Assembly: GCA_016280445.1 (NCBI GenBank)
Contig: JAEEGS010000013.1
Coordinates: 62,001 to 126,000, forward strand
DNA: 64,000 bases
Direction of reading: 5' to 3'
Source: Bacteroidaceae bacterium
GTDB lineage: Bacteria > Bacteroidota > Bacteroidia > Bacteroidales > Bacteroidaceae
The notes under the pieces are model-generated. The model did not search any database, was not told the origin of the DNA, and saw nothing but the letters and a program-made list of their open reading frames with translations. Both the position numbers and the translations under genes were made by a program. Positions 16,269-24,605 of this stretch are shown here, in pieces (position 1 is the stretch's first letter; the number at the start of each line of letters is the position of its first letter).

Positions 16269-19200
16269 TTACTTTTTCCAGATGCGCTTACCATCCTTAA
16301 TCACGATGCCCTTGTAGGAATCGTCCACCAGCTGGCCAGCCGTGTTGTACATCACGCCCTTGCTTGCCTGCTTGCTTCCAACATTCTGAATGCCTGTGGC
16401 ATCATCTGCGAGAACGAAACGGAGCTTGGATAGATTAATACCTGATGCGTCGAGGTATGCCTTGCCTGCTGGAATCGTTGCGCCATTTGTTGCCAAGCTC
16501 TGGAACTCAGCTTCACCATCCTCTTCACTTTTCACCATCACATAGAGGTGTTCGTTTGCATCCAAAACAGTCTCAGAAGTACAACCCACCAACAGGTTGC
16601 CACTAATAGCATAGCCTGACTCTGCAACAGGAATTGTTACAGTAGCACCTTCCGTACCTGCCAAAATCAGACCTGTACCAGCAGCTACAGTGCCTGTGGC
16701 CTTTTCCAGTATGGCCTTATCTGTCTCTGTGGTACCAACATAATAAGCTGTTGCACCAGAAGAGATATTATCAAGGTTCAGAGGAACTGGACTTGCAAAG
16801 GTGGTGAAACCTGTAGAACCAATGGTAGCAGTCGCATTCTCCGACTTGGTGAGTGATACACCTGTCATCCAAGTGTTACCTCCGTTTGCGAGAGTCAAAA
16901 CATAGTTACCAGCAGCACCTGTAAAGAAGCATTTCTCTGCAACCGTCCAATCCGTTTTTGATTTATTGGCAGGGAAAGCCGTTGCAGCAAGACCATCTTC
17001 ACCATTCAGAACAGAAACCGTAACACCTGTGTTAGAGTCGTTCTCATGCGAACGATAAGCGAAGGTAAGCTTGTACCAAGTGTTGGCAGCGAGTGGCATG
17101 GTGTAAAAACCTGTTTCGCCATACTTCAGAGAACCCGGCTGGTTGTAGTAGGCAGTGGCATAGGTACCTCCAAGCCCTGTCTGCATCTGCCCCCAAGCAT
17201 TTGTGCGGGTCCAGCCGTCAGGATAGTTGGCTCCCTCGGCTACTGTAGCATACGAGCCATTATAGATAGCATCCACATCTTCTTCGTTAGCAGTCCATGA
17301 TGTAGCATTCAGCGTTTCCGTCAACGAGTTCACCGTAGTCTTGAAGTTGGTGAGTTCTGCAGTCTGGTCGATAGCCTTTGCTTCGGCAAGTGCTTTAAGG
17401 GCAGCGACGTTGTTATAAGGTGCATATTCACCTTCAGCGAAACCAAGCGTCTTTGCTTCGGCTGCTTCAATTGCGTCATTCAATGCTGCGTAGTCATTTG
17501 CATCAGCATATACGCTGCTGTTGAGTTCCAACTGTACCAGACGGAAATCGTTGAGAGAAATCCATTGCTGATTAGCCGTTGATTTAGCGATAATTTCAAG
17601 GGTCTGATCGCTGCCATCAGATTCAAACTCTACAGAAGCATCATCCCAACCATTGCCGAAGACACCGTTAGAGCCACCGTTAGCATGAGGAAGATTGATG
17701 GTCTCGCCAGCAATAGAAAGGGTGTATTCTGTCAAATCCACCGCACCACGAGCCTTCACGGTCAGGAGATACTTGCCAGCAGGCACTGCTACAGTGCGAG
17801 TCATGTCAATATTCGCTACTGCATTTGCAGCCCATCCACCATCCAAATACAGTGAGGCCACATTGCCTTCAGAGTCAGTATAGCCTTGACCTTGATTAGT
17901 GCCAATACCGTTTGTCCAGCCAGTGTTCGTGTCAGCATTAGCAGCGGAAATCGCAGAAGCATAATCTACAGCATCATCCACACCTTCAGCCTTAGCATGG
18001 CTCTCGTAGTAAGCACGGAGGGCGGTAGTGATGGCTGCGGTCTTGGTAGTTGCATCCTCAGCAGAGGTTGCAGTGGCTGCTACAGCCTCAACCAGTGCTG
18101 TCTTCTTAGCGGTTGCAGCATAGTCCAGCGTGGGAACAGTGGTTGCCTTAGCAGCGACAAAAGCATCGTATGCACTCTTGGCTGCAGTAAAGGTCTCACG
18201 AGCCCCGTCGAGTGCATCAGCGGCATCATTATAGGCTTCCTTTGTAGCCTCAGGAGTTGCATCAATAGCACTTTGCAGGGCTGTGCGCTCAGAGCCTGTC
18301 ACATTAGTGTAGTCAGTATTGGTGATAGCGGTGTTTGCGGCCTCCAAGGCAACCTGATACTTCTGGTAGGCTGCTGCGATTGGAGAAGTGTAAGTCACCT
18401 TCACGTTGTCAATAAAGAGGTGGGGCATAGCCGCAGAACCAGCACCAGCAGCGGTGTATCCCAGCGACATATAACCAGATGTCTCATTCTCAAGTTCAAA
18501 GATAACCTTCTCTGTTATCCAACTGCCTGTTGTGTATGTTTTGGCAGTAGCAAGATGCTCTGTGCCACCATCCTCCACAAAGCCAATCAAGTTCTTTGTG
18601 AAAGCAGTAGTACCAGCGGTATTGTAAACAGGCACTTCAACAATATAACTACCAGCGGGCAGAGTGACAGTCTGTTTATATTGAGCTTTGCCACCCCATA
18701 CAGCAACAATACCCAAAGCCTTTTCTTCGCCAGTAGCAGAGGCAGAAGCAGGAGCCTGATATTGGGTGCCTGTGCTACCCAAGAATGGATTTTCACCAAA
18801 CTTGAACACACCTGCAGACTTGCCATTGCCATTCTCTGCTATCGTCCAGCCTTCAACTATCTGCATACGGCTGAATGAAGTACCGTTTGAGGCAGCATCG
18901 TAGTCGTAGGTAGTGATACCTACAGTTACAGGCGTACTGCTCTCAAAGTCAGCATTCTCGAACATAAAGGTGATATTTTCACCCTCAAGAAGTATCACCT
19001 TTGCTGCCGCTGTGCTGATAGCAGAACGAAGAGTTGTTACGGCATCGTCAATGGTTGTCTGATAAGCCACAGTGTTGTCAGCACCTTCGAGTACGCCTTG
19101 AGCCGTTGTAATAGCAGCAGCAAGGTCATCGTCAGAAGCACGGGCATTGAGGATTGTAGCACGGTCAATGGTAGACTGGAGTGTCTCAGTGTAGTTGCTG

Positions 19201-19844
19201 TTGTAGACTGCTTTTACATAGTCAACAATTAGTTTCGGAGTATTGCCTGAACCTGTATTACCAGCCTTGTAACCAATTTTGATTGTACCTTGGGTATCTG
19301 AAGCCAATGCAAAAGTAATAGTCTGTGTAGTCCACGTGTTAACAGGATAAGAGTGAACCTTACCAGAAAAACTAGCTCCAGTTGTTGTCGTGAACGAGAA
19401 CATAACTGGGTCTTTTTCAAACTGTGCATTCTGACCCACATTGTTCACAGCAAAAGTCATGGTATAGTTACCAGCAGGGAGAGTTACGTCTTGTGAATAC
19501 CATACCTGAGATGTCCATGCAGCATTGAGACACAGCGCACCGCCGGTAGCACTACCATCTGCATTGGCACTGGGAAGATTGGTGCCATTAATCTGGCCAG
19601 ATGTACCGAAACCAATAGCGGCACCCGTAGTATAGGTGTCACCTCCAGTATTATTCCAGCCCGTCACAGCCTTACGCTGATTAGAATTACCAGTAGCCAC
19701 ATTTGAGGTTTGGAAATCATCTGATGTGTCAAAACCCGCATTGGTGATGTACGTACTCGTCACATCCGTTTGTGCATAGAGGAAATTACCCCCCCCCATT
19801 GCACTAACGACACATAGTGCCGCTAAAAGTAGTTTTCTTTTCAT
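16269..19844 (-). CDS. Large secreted multi-module surface protein
   Basis: A 1191-aa protein with signal peptide (MKRKLLLAALCVVSAMGGGNFLYAQ). It alternates beta-sandwich modules resembling galactose-binding or CBM folds with alpha-helical stretches. Sandwich 1 (about 30-215) has YITNAGFDTSDDF, VTLPAGNYTMTF and PKLIVDYVKAVY; sandwich 2 (about 295-500) has FENADFESS, VTLPAGSYIVEV and PHLFIDNVKVTY; sandwich 3 (about 660-790) has VAVPAGKYLLTVKA and QWISLNDFRLVQLE; sandwich 4 (about 880-1020) ends TWMTGVSLTKS. The Ala-rich helical linkers look like FIVAR or three-helix bundles. The C-terminus repeats the module seen at 9305-10888. No catalytic motif is visible; glycan binding or adhesion is inferred. 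Confidence 0.8.
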   Translation of the reverse strand: MKRKLLLAALCVVSAMGGGNFLYAQTDVTSTYITNAGFDTSDDFQTSNVATGNSNQRKAVTGWNNTGGDTYTTGAAIGFGTSGQINGTNLPSANADGSATGGALCLNAAWTSQVWYSQDVTLPAGNYTMTFAVNNVGQNAQFEKDPVMFSFTTTTGASFSGKVHSYPVNTWTTQTITFALASDTQGTIKIGYKAGNTGSGNTPKLIVDYVKAVYNSNYTETLQSTIDRATILNARASDDDLAAAITTAQGVLEGADNTVAYQTTIDDAVTTLRSAISTAAAKVILLEGENITFMFENADFESSTPVTVGITTYDYDAASNGTSFSRMQIVEGWTIAENGNGKSAGVFKFGENPFLGSTGTQYQAPASASATGEEKALGIVAVWGGKAQYKQTVTLPAGSYIVEVPVYNTAGTTAFTKNLIGFVEDGGTEHLATAKTYTTGSWITEKVIFELENETSGYMSLGYTAAGAGSAAMPHLFIDNVKVTYTSPIAAAYQKYQVALEAANTAITNTDYTNVTGSERTALQSAIDATPEATKEAYNDAADALDGARETFTAAKSAYDAFVAAKATTVPTLDYAATAKKTALVEAVAATATSAEDATTKTAAITTALRAYYESHAKAEGVDDAVDYASAISAANADTNTGWTNGIGTNQGQGYTDSEGNVASLYLDGGWAANAVANIDMTRTVAVPAGKYLLTVKARGAVDLTEYTLSIAGETINLPHANGGSNGVFGNGWDDASVEFESDGSDQTLEIIAKSTANQQWISLNDFRLVQLELNSSVYADANDYAALNDAIEAAEAKTLGFAEGEYAPYNNVAALKALAEAKAIDQTAELTNFKTTVNSLTETLNATSWTANEEDVDAIYNGSYATVAEGANYPDGWTRTNAWGQMQTGLGGTYATAYYNQPGSLKYGETGFYTMPLAANTWYKLTFAYRSHENDSNTGVTVSVLNGEDGLAATAFPANKSKTDWTVAEKCFFTGAAGNYVLTLANGGNTWMTGVSLTKSENATATIGSTGFTTFASPVPLNLDNISSGATAYYVGTTETDKAILEKATGTVAAGTGLILAGTEGATVTIPVAESGYAISGNLLVGCTSETVLDANEHLYVMVKSEEDGEAEFQSLATNGATIPAGKAYLDASGINLSKLRFVLADDATGIQNVGSKQASKGVMYNTAGQLVDDSYKGIVIKDGKRIWKK

Positions 19845-19857
19845 TGTGAATTAATTT

Positions 19858-19892
19858 GTTAGTAAATGTTTAGTAAAAATGTTAGTAAAATA
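19858..19892. repeat. Three short direct repeats in the leader of the large protein
   Basis: GTTAGTAAATG, TTTAGTAAAAAT and GTTAGTAAAAT stand in tandem about 15-48 nt upstream of the start codon at 19844. They could be a regulator site or a leader feature; only the repetition is seen. Confidence 0.4.
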
Positions 19893-20109
19893 ATATATTA
19901 TATATTGTGTAATTGTCAGTTATCAAAGATTGTGGCACTGGGTGCACACAAACATGAATGCACCTGCAACACAGGCACATTCGTGGCAAATGTACAAGTT
20001 GTGGAAGGAATGAAAAAGGGGACAGGAAAGGGAATAGGGAAGAATTTAAGATACTTTAACATAAAGAAGGGGTGATGGGGGGCGTTTTGATATATACAGA
20101 AAACAATTG

Positions 20110-20224
20110 GCGGGGTGATTTGTGCAGAGAAAGAAAGGAAGAAACATCGCCCTGCGGGATGATGGAACGGATGAAACGAAGATATTTCTGTGATTTCTGC
20201 GATTTCTGTGATTTCTGTGTGATA
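20110..20224. repeat. Composite dispersed repeat, copy R6
   Basis: Core GAAACATCGCCCTGCGGGAT + GATGGAACGGATGAAACG and an extended right arm with four TTTCTG(T/C)GA units. The left arm is degenerate. A GAGCCG/CGGCTC hairpin follows at 20240-20255, here with a poor T-tract. The stretch 19845-21220 has no believable gene; it is made of copies R6-R11, one GACGTC element and these hairpins. Confidence 0.8.
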
Positions 20225-20264
20225 TATATATATTTTGAGGAGCCGTGGACGGCTCTTGGTAGGG

Positions 20265-20377
20265 CACACAGAAAACACGGAAAGTCACAGAAATGGAAGG
20301 AGAAAAACATACCCCTGCGGGATGATGGAACGGATGAAACGAAGATATCTCTGTGATTTCTGCGATTTCTGTGTGAG
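20265..20377. repeat. Composite dispersed repeat, copy R7
   Basis: Full unit: left arm CACACAGAAAACACGGAAAG, core ACCCCTGCGGGATGATGGAA, right arm TCTCTGTGATTTCTGCGATT + TCTGTGTGAG. Confidence 0.85.
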
Positions 20378-20430
20378 ATGGAAAAGAGACGCGCACGGCT
20401 CACGGAAAACGATTGTCTCACGCAGACAGA

Positions 20431-20470
20431 TATTGTTTCACACAGAAATCACGGAAATCACAGAAAGAAG
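20431..20470. repeat. Composite dispersed repeat, copy R8 (left arm only)
   Basis: TCACACAGAAATCACGGAAA + TCACAGAAAGAAGG, ending abruptly before unrelated sequence that leads into the GACGTC element. Confidence 0.7.
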
Positions 20471-20557
20471 GTTTGCAGCTTGGTGTGGGGAGGGAGACGA
20501 GGAGCCTGCATATCCTCAACGGCACATCCTTCAAATACGCACTTACACACCCCCTAA

Positions 20558-20634
20558 ACCGACGTCGTCGATGTCGGTTAACCGATGTCGTCGACGTCGA
20601 CCGACCGATGTCGACGACGTCGATTTTGAGGCTG
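20558..20634. repeat. GACGTCG palindromic repeat, copy 2
   Basis: Several interleaved palindromes built from CCGACGTCG, CGATGTCG and GTCGACGTCG, followed by the tail TCGATTTTGAGGCT shared with the copy at 51673. The 19 nt ACACCCCCTAAACCGACGT at its left edge (20547-20565) recur exactly at 48136-48154. Confidence 0.75.
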
Positions 20635-20689
20635 TGGAAGGAGGGAAGGTGAGGAAGAAGAAGTCTGGAAGAGGTGGAAAGGGAAGTGC

Positions 20690-20806
20690 CACAGATATAG
20701 AAGAGGGACATCGCCCCGCGGGCTGGATTAAACGGATTGAGCGAACCTTTAGCTCGGCGTAGCCAATGGAACGAAGATTTCTGTGGTTTCTGTGGTTTCT
20801 GTGTGA
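20690..20806. repeat. Composite dispersed repeat, copy R9
   Basis: Core and right arm only: GGGACATCGCCCCGCGGGCT, CTTTAGCTCGGCGTAGCC and TTTCTGTGGTTTCTGTGGTT. A GAGCCG/CGGCT hairpin follows at 20824-20838. Confidence 0.75.
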
Positions 20807-20846
20807 TATATATATTTTTTGAGGAGCCGTGGACGGCTTTTAGTGG

Positions 20847-20963
20847 CTCACACAGAAATCACGGAAATTCACAGAAAGAAGAGGAGAAAACATACCCCTG
20901 CGGGATGATTAAACGGATTGAGCCAATGAAACAAATATTTCTGTGATTTCTGTGTGAGAATGA
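20847..20963. repeat. Composite dispersed repeat, copy R10
   Basis: Full unit: TCACACAGAAATCACGGAAA left arm, core ACCCCTGCGGGATGATTAAA, right arm TTTCTGTGATTTCTGTGTGA. Confidence 0.85.
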
Positions 20964-20967
20964 GAGG

Positions 20968-20989
20968 GAGCCGTGGACGGCTCTTTTTT
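20968..20989 (+). terminator. GAGCCG/CGGCTC hairpin with T-tract
   Basis: GAGCCG (20968-20973), loop TGGA, CGGCTC (20978-20983), six T. It joins copies R10 and R11. Confidence 0.6.
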
Positions 20990-20992
20990 GAG

Positions 20993-21108
20993 GTCACACA
21001 GAAATCACGGAAATTCACAGAAAGAAGAGGAGAAAACATATCCCTGCGGGATGATGGAACAGATGGGACAAATTTCTTTTTCTGTGGTTTCCGTGTTTTC
21101 TGTGTGAG
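20993..21108. repeat. Composite dispersed repeat, copy R11
   Basis: Full unit: left arm TCACACAGAAATCACGGAAA, core ATCCCTGCGGGATGATGGAA, right arm TTTCTGTGGTTTCCGTGTTT + TCTGTGTGAG. It ends about 110 nt before the methyltransferase gene. Confidence 0.85.
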
Positions 21109-21208
21109 ATTATGGTTTTTACAAGCCAAAAAGATTCGTGCAGTCGCGCGATTTGTGCTTGCACAAAAATATTTACACGATTTATCGTGTGTTTTCAATC
21201 TTTTTGTG

Positions 21209-21216
21209 TACCTTTG
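21209..21216 (+). promoter_or_regulatory. Promoter -7 element of rRNA methyltransferase gene
   Basis: TACCTTTG ends 5 nt before the ATG at 21221, implying a very short leader or leaderless mRNA. Confidence 0.55.
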
Positions 21217-21220
21217 CAAC

Positions 21221-22027
21221 ATGGACGAAAGAATTGAGAGACAGAAGATAACGAGTGTGCAGAATCCACGGGTGAAGATGGTGGTGGCGCTGCAGCAGAA
21301 GTCGGCTGAGAGGAGACGGACGGGATTGTTTGTGGTGGAGGGCCGACGTGAACTGGCGCATTGCCTGGAAGGTGGGCTGGAGGTGAAGGAGGTGTATGTG
21401 TGTCCGGAGATTGCGGGTGAGGAGGTCTGTGTGGCGGAGACATGCCCTGTGTGGGAGGTGTCGAGAGGTGTGTATGAAAAGATGGCTTACCGCGGTGGAA
21501 CGGAGGGGGTGATGGCTGTGGTGAAGGCGAGGCCGCTGGGTCTGGAGGATTTGACGCTGGGCGACAGGCCGCTGATGGTGGTGGTGGAGCGTGTGGAGAA
21601 GCCGGGCAACCTGGGTGCCATCCTTCGGAGTGCCGATGCGGCGGGTGTGGATGCGATGGTGATTTGCGACCCTTTGACGGATTTGTACAACCCGAACCTG
21701 ATTCGCAGTTCGATTGGCGCGGTGTTCACGGTGCCTTGCGTGATGTGCAGTTCGGAGGAGTGCATCCGCTTTCTGAAGGCGCATGACATACAGATTCTGA
21801 CGGCGCAGTTGCAGGACTCGCGGCCATATTATGACACGGATATGCGGAGGGGAACGGCGATGGTGATGGGCACGGAGGCGACGGGGCTGACGGAGGTGTG
21901 GAGAGAGGCGGCCGATGCGCACATCAGGATTCCGATGCTGGGACGGCTGGATTCGCTGAATGTGAGTGTGAGTGCGGCGGTGCTGTTGTTTGAGGCGGTG
22001 AGACAGAGAGGTCTTCACAACTCATAA
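21221..22027 (+). CDS. TrmH/SpoU-family RNA 2'-O-methyltransferase (RlmB-like)
   Basis: A 268-aa SPOUT methyltransferase. An N-terminal substrate-binding part (SVQNPRVKMVVALQQKSAER, GLFVVEGRRELAH) precedes the knotted catalytic domain with the three SpoU motifs: ERVEKPGNLGAILRSADAAG, MVMGTEATGL and IPMLGRLDSLNVSVSAAVLL. It would methylate a ribose in 23S rRNA or tRNA with S-adenosylmethionine; which nucleotide is unknown. The codon use is strikingly GTG/GGC-rich compared with its AT-rich upstream repeats. It stands between the repeat cluster and the sensor gene. Confidence 0.9.
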   Translation: MDERIERQKITSVQNPRVKMVVALQQKSAERRRTGLFVVEGRRELAHCLEGGLEVKEVYVCPEIAGEEVCVAETCPVWEVSRGVYEKMAYRGGTEGVMAVVKARPLGLEDLTLGDRPLMVVVERVEKPGNLGAILRSADAAGVDAMVICDPLTDLYNPNLIRSSIGAVFTVPCVMCSSEECIRFLKAHDIQILTAQLQDSRPYYDTDMRRGTAMVMGTEATGLTEVWREAADAHIRIPMLGRLDSLNVSVSAAVLLFEAVRQRGLHNS

Positions 22028-22054
22028 TTGATACAAGTTTCGGGTATTCGTTTT

Positions 22055-22157
22055 AACAACGAATTTTTCGAATGAAACGAACTGTGCAGATGATAAAAAG
22101 TAATTACACGAAGCACCTGCTGTGCAACGAATGGAACGAATCGTGAAATTCGTTGTT
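22055..22157. repeat. Inverted repeat upstream of the propeller sensor
   Basis: AACAACGAATTT (22055-22066) and its exact inverse AAATTCGTTGTT (22146-22157) flank several (A)ACGAAT/GAACGAA motifs. They lie 40-140 nt before the sensor ATG and may be operator or leader structure. Confidence 0.45.
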
Positions 22158-22197
22158 TAGAAATATCAGAACTTCAGAAGGTTAAGTAAATTGAGAT

Positions 22198-24591
22198 ATG
22201 AGAAGAGCGGTTATTTTGTGGATGATGGTCTGCTGCGCGGTGACGATGATGGCGCAGGAGAAGTTTCATGTCAAGCATTATGGCAGGGAAGAGGGTTTGC
22301 TGGTGCGTGGCGCTACGTGCATCGCACAGGTGAACGGCTTTATGTGGATTGGTTCATCGACCGGTCTGATGGGGTATGACGGCCGTCATACCTGGCATTA
22401 TGCCATTCCCGACAGGAAGGGTGGAGGTGGTTACTTTCGCCGTGTGACGGCGCTGATGCAGACGACTGACGGCACGATGTGGGTGGGTTCGAAGCAGGGC
22501 ATCTTCACGCTGGACATGGAGCGAGAGCGCTTGCTGCCGTTCACTCCGGAGGGATTGCCCAAGTATCCTGTCATCAACAGTTTGCAGTATGACAAGAAGG
22601 GGAATATCTGGACGATTGCCGATAATGGTTTGTATGTGATTGACACCAAACACAAGAAGGCGGAGCGCATCGCTGAGAGACTGATGACGCCCAGTTGCAT
22701 GACCATCACCAAGGATGGTTCGGTGTGGTTGGGTGACCATGAGGGCACGCTGTACCGATACAGCCCACTGGAGGGCAAACTGTATGCCTATACGGCCAAG
22801 GCTCCGGGCATGGAGCGGTTTGGCAGCATCGTGAGCATCACGGAGATGGAGGATGGCTCGCTGGCGTTGACTTCTGCCAACGATGGTGTAGTGCTGTTCG
22901 ATTTGAACACCTACACTTCGAAATATTTGTTCTCGCGCGACGAGGAAGGCATGGCTGTGACGGCACACATGTCTATCACGCCCGACGGGGAAAGCCTGTG
23001 GGTGGGCACGGAGCGCGGCATCGTCATCTACCACACCAAGGATGGCCGCATGGACTGCATCCGCCAGTCGCGCAACAAGATGAACTCGCTGACCGACAAT
23101 GCCGTGCACTCGCTGTTTGCTGACAGGGAGGGCGGTGTGTGGGCCGGCACATTCTTTGGCGGCATCCACCGCATCAGCCGCGCTTATGAGGACCTCTCAG
23201 TCATCACTCCCGAGGGAGAGGATCGGGATGTGGATGTGATTCGCGAGATTTGCTCCGACGCGCAAGGACGCCTGTGGGTGGGCACGGAAGACGGAAGCCT
23301 CTACCTGTTTGACCGCGCCAAGAACGAGTTGAAACTGGCTGAGGTGGCTTGGAAGGAGAATCCCATCCCCTTCAACGTGCAGGCGCTGATGGTGGTGGGC
23401 AACGACTTGTGGGTGTCGAGCATCGGCATGGGACTGTATGTGGTGGACACGAAGACCATGCAGGAGAAACGCCACTACATCGCAACGAACACGACGGGAT
23501 CGGGACAACCGCTGAGGGTCGTGAGCATGTGTCAGCAGAATGGCACCATCTTCGCCAGCACCGCCAGTGGTGTGTACATCTACGACCCGGAGAAGGACAT
23601 CTTCGTCCCGTTGCCTGAACTGGCCAACCTCTACGGCCACCATATCTATGCCGACCATCGCGGCAATGTGTGGCTGGCGACCTTCAATAATGGCCTGTGG
23701 AAAATCCGAAAGAGGGACGGGCAATGGAAGGGAGAGAAGACTCCGTTCGGCTATGCCACCACCGTCACTTTCTTCGAAGACTCAAAGGGACAATACTGGG
23801 TGGGCACCGACATGATGGGACTGGTGAGATATAATGACAGAACCGGAGAGATGTGGCAGATGAATGCATCAGAACGTCTGTGTCTCCAGTCGGTCAACAG
23901 CATCGTGGAGGACAAACAGCACAACCTCTGGCTGAACACTTTCGACGGACTCTACAGTTACAACATCGACACGGGAGTGATGTATCACATCACCACCGCC
24001 AACGGGCTGCCGACTGACTTCCTGAACTACTCGGCAGGCTATGCCGACAGGGACGGCAGGGTGTATATCGGTTCCTACAAGGGTCTGGTGTCTTTCGACC
24101 CCTCCACGATGGGCAAGTCGCAGGAGCGCCTGACACCTTATATGCTGAGCCTCCACGTGAACGGAGAGCACATCCGTCCGGGTGACAACACCAAAATCTT
24201 GACCAAGACCCTCTTCTTGACCAAGGATGTGATTCTCACCCACGACCAGAACACGTTCAGCATCGCCTATGCTGTGCCAACGTTCAAGAATGCGCACCTT
24301 GTGTGGTACCGCTACCGACTGAACCCGAAGGATTCATGGATCGTCACCAACAACACCGGCCAAAACATTCAGTTGACGAACCTGACACCAGGCGACTACC
24401 ACATCGAACTCCAAGCCAGCCTCAACCCCGAGGTGTGGGAAGGAGACACGGCGAGACTGCATGTGACCGTAGCACCCCCCGGATGGCTGAGCGCAGGTGC
24501 CATCCTGAGTTATGTGCTGGTCATCATCATCATCGTTGTCATCATCATGTTGCAGATTAACAAGAAAAAGATAAGAAGACTCAAGAAATAA
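22198..24591 (+). CDS. Two-component-type beta-propeller sensor lacking a kinase domain
   Basis: A 797-aa protein with the extracytoplasmic half of a hybrid two-component sensor. A signal peptide (VILWMMVCCAVTMMAQ) is followed by about a dozen Reg_prop repeats (for example MWIGSSTGLMGYDG, MWVGSKQGIFTLD, LWVGTERGIVIYH, LWVGTEDGSLYLFD, VYIGSYKGLVSFDP), a Y_Y_Y domain (about 670-755, with YRYRLNPKDSW and LTPGDYHIELQAS) and one transmembrane helix (about 765-785). The chain stops 11 residues later at INKKKIRRLKK. No HisKA, HATPase, receiver or AraC domain follows; the next gene starts 15 nt after the stop. It could bind an oligosaccharide and signal through a partner, or be a decayed HTCS. Confidence 0.85.
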   Translation: MRRAVILWMMVCCAVTMMAQEKFHVKHYGREEGLLVRGATCIAQVNGFMWIGSSTGLMGYDGRHTWHYAIPDRKGGGGYFRRVTALMQTTDGTMWVGSKQGIFTLDMERERLLPFTPEGLPKYPVINSLQYDKKGNIWTIADNGLYVIDTKHKKAERIAERLMTPSCMTITKDGSVWLGDHEGTLYRYSPLEGKLYAYTAKAPGMERFGSIVSITEMEDGSLALTSANDGVVLFDLNTYTSKYLFSRDEEGMAVTAHMSITPDGESLWVGTERGIVIYHTKDGRMDCIRQSRNKMNSLTDNAVHSLFADREGGVWAGTFFGGIHRISRAYEDLSVITPEGEDRDVDVIREICSDAQGRLWVGTEDGSLYLFDRAKNELKLAEVAWKENPIPFNVQALMVVGNDLWVSSIGMGLYVVDTKTMQEKRHYIATNTTGSGQPLRVVSMCQQNGTIFASTASGVYIYDPEKDIFVPLPELANLYGHHIYADHRGNVWLATFNNGLWKIRKRDGQWKGEKTPFGYATTVTFFEDSKGQYWVGTDMMGLVRYNDRTGEMWQMNASERLCLQSVNSIVEDKQHNLWLNTFDGLYSYNIDTGVMYHITTANGLPTDFLNYSAGYADRDGRVYIGSYKGLVSFDPSTMGKSQERLTPYMLSLHVNGEHIRPGDNTKILTKTLFLTKDVILTHDQNTFSIAYAVPTFKNAHLVWYRYRLNPKDSWIVTNNTGQNIQLTNLTPGDYHIELQASLNPEVWEGDTARLHVTVAPPGWLSAGAILSYVLVIIIIVVIIMLQINKKKIRRLKK

Positions 24592-24605
24592 TCAGATAAA
24601 AAACA

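Noticed and set aside
20046-20421. Small proteins reading HRNHRNHRN or TEITEIAEITEIS
   Set aside because: They are translations of the TTTCTGTGATTTCTGTGTG arms of the composite repeat in different frames, not genes.
20110-21108. Possible CRISPR array
   Set aside because: Units are 110-190 nt with conserved inner cores and hairpins; there are no short uniform repeats separated by unique spacers, and no cas genes.
24592-24605. A frameshifted kinase half following the propeller sensor
   Set aside because: Only 14 nt separate the stop from the M6 protease start, and no HisKA/HATPase motif is readable in any frame nearby.
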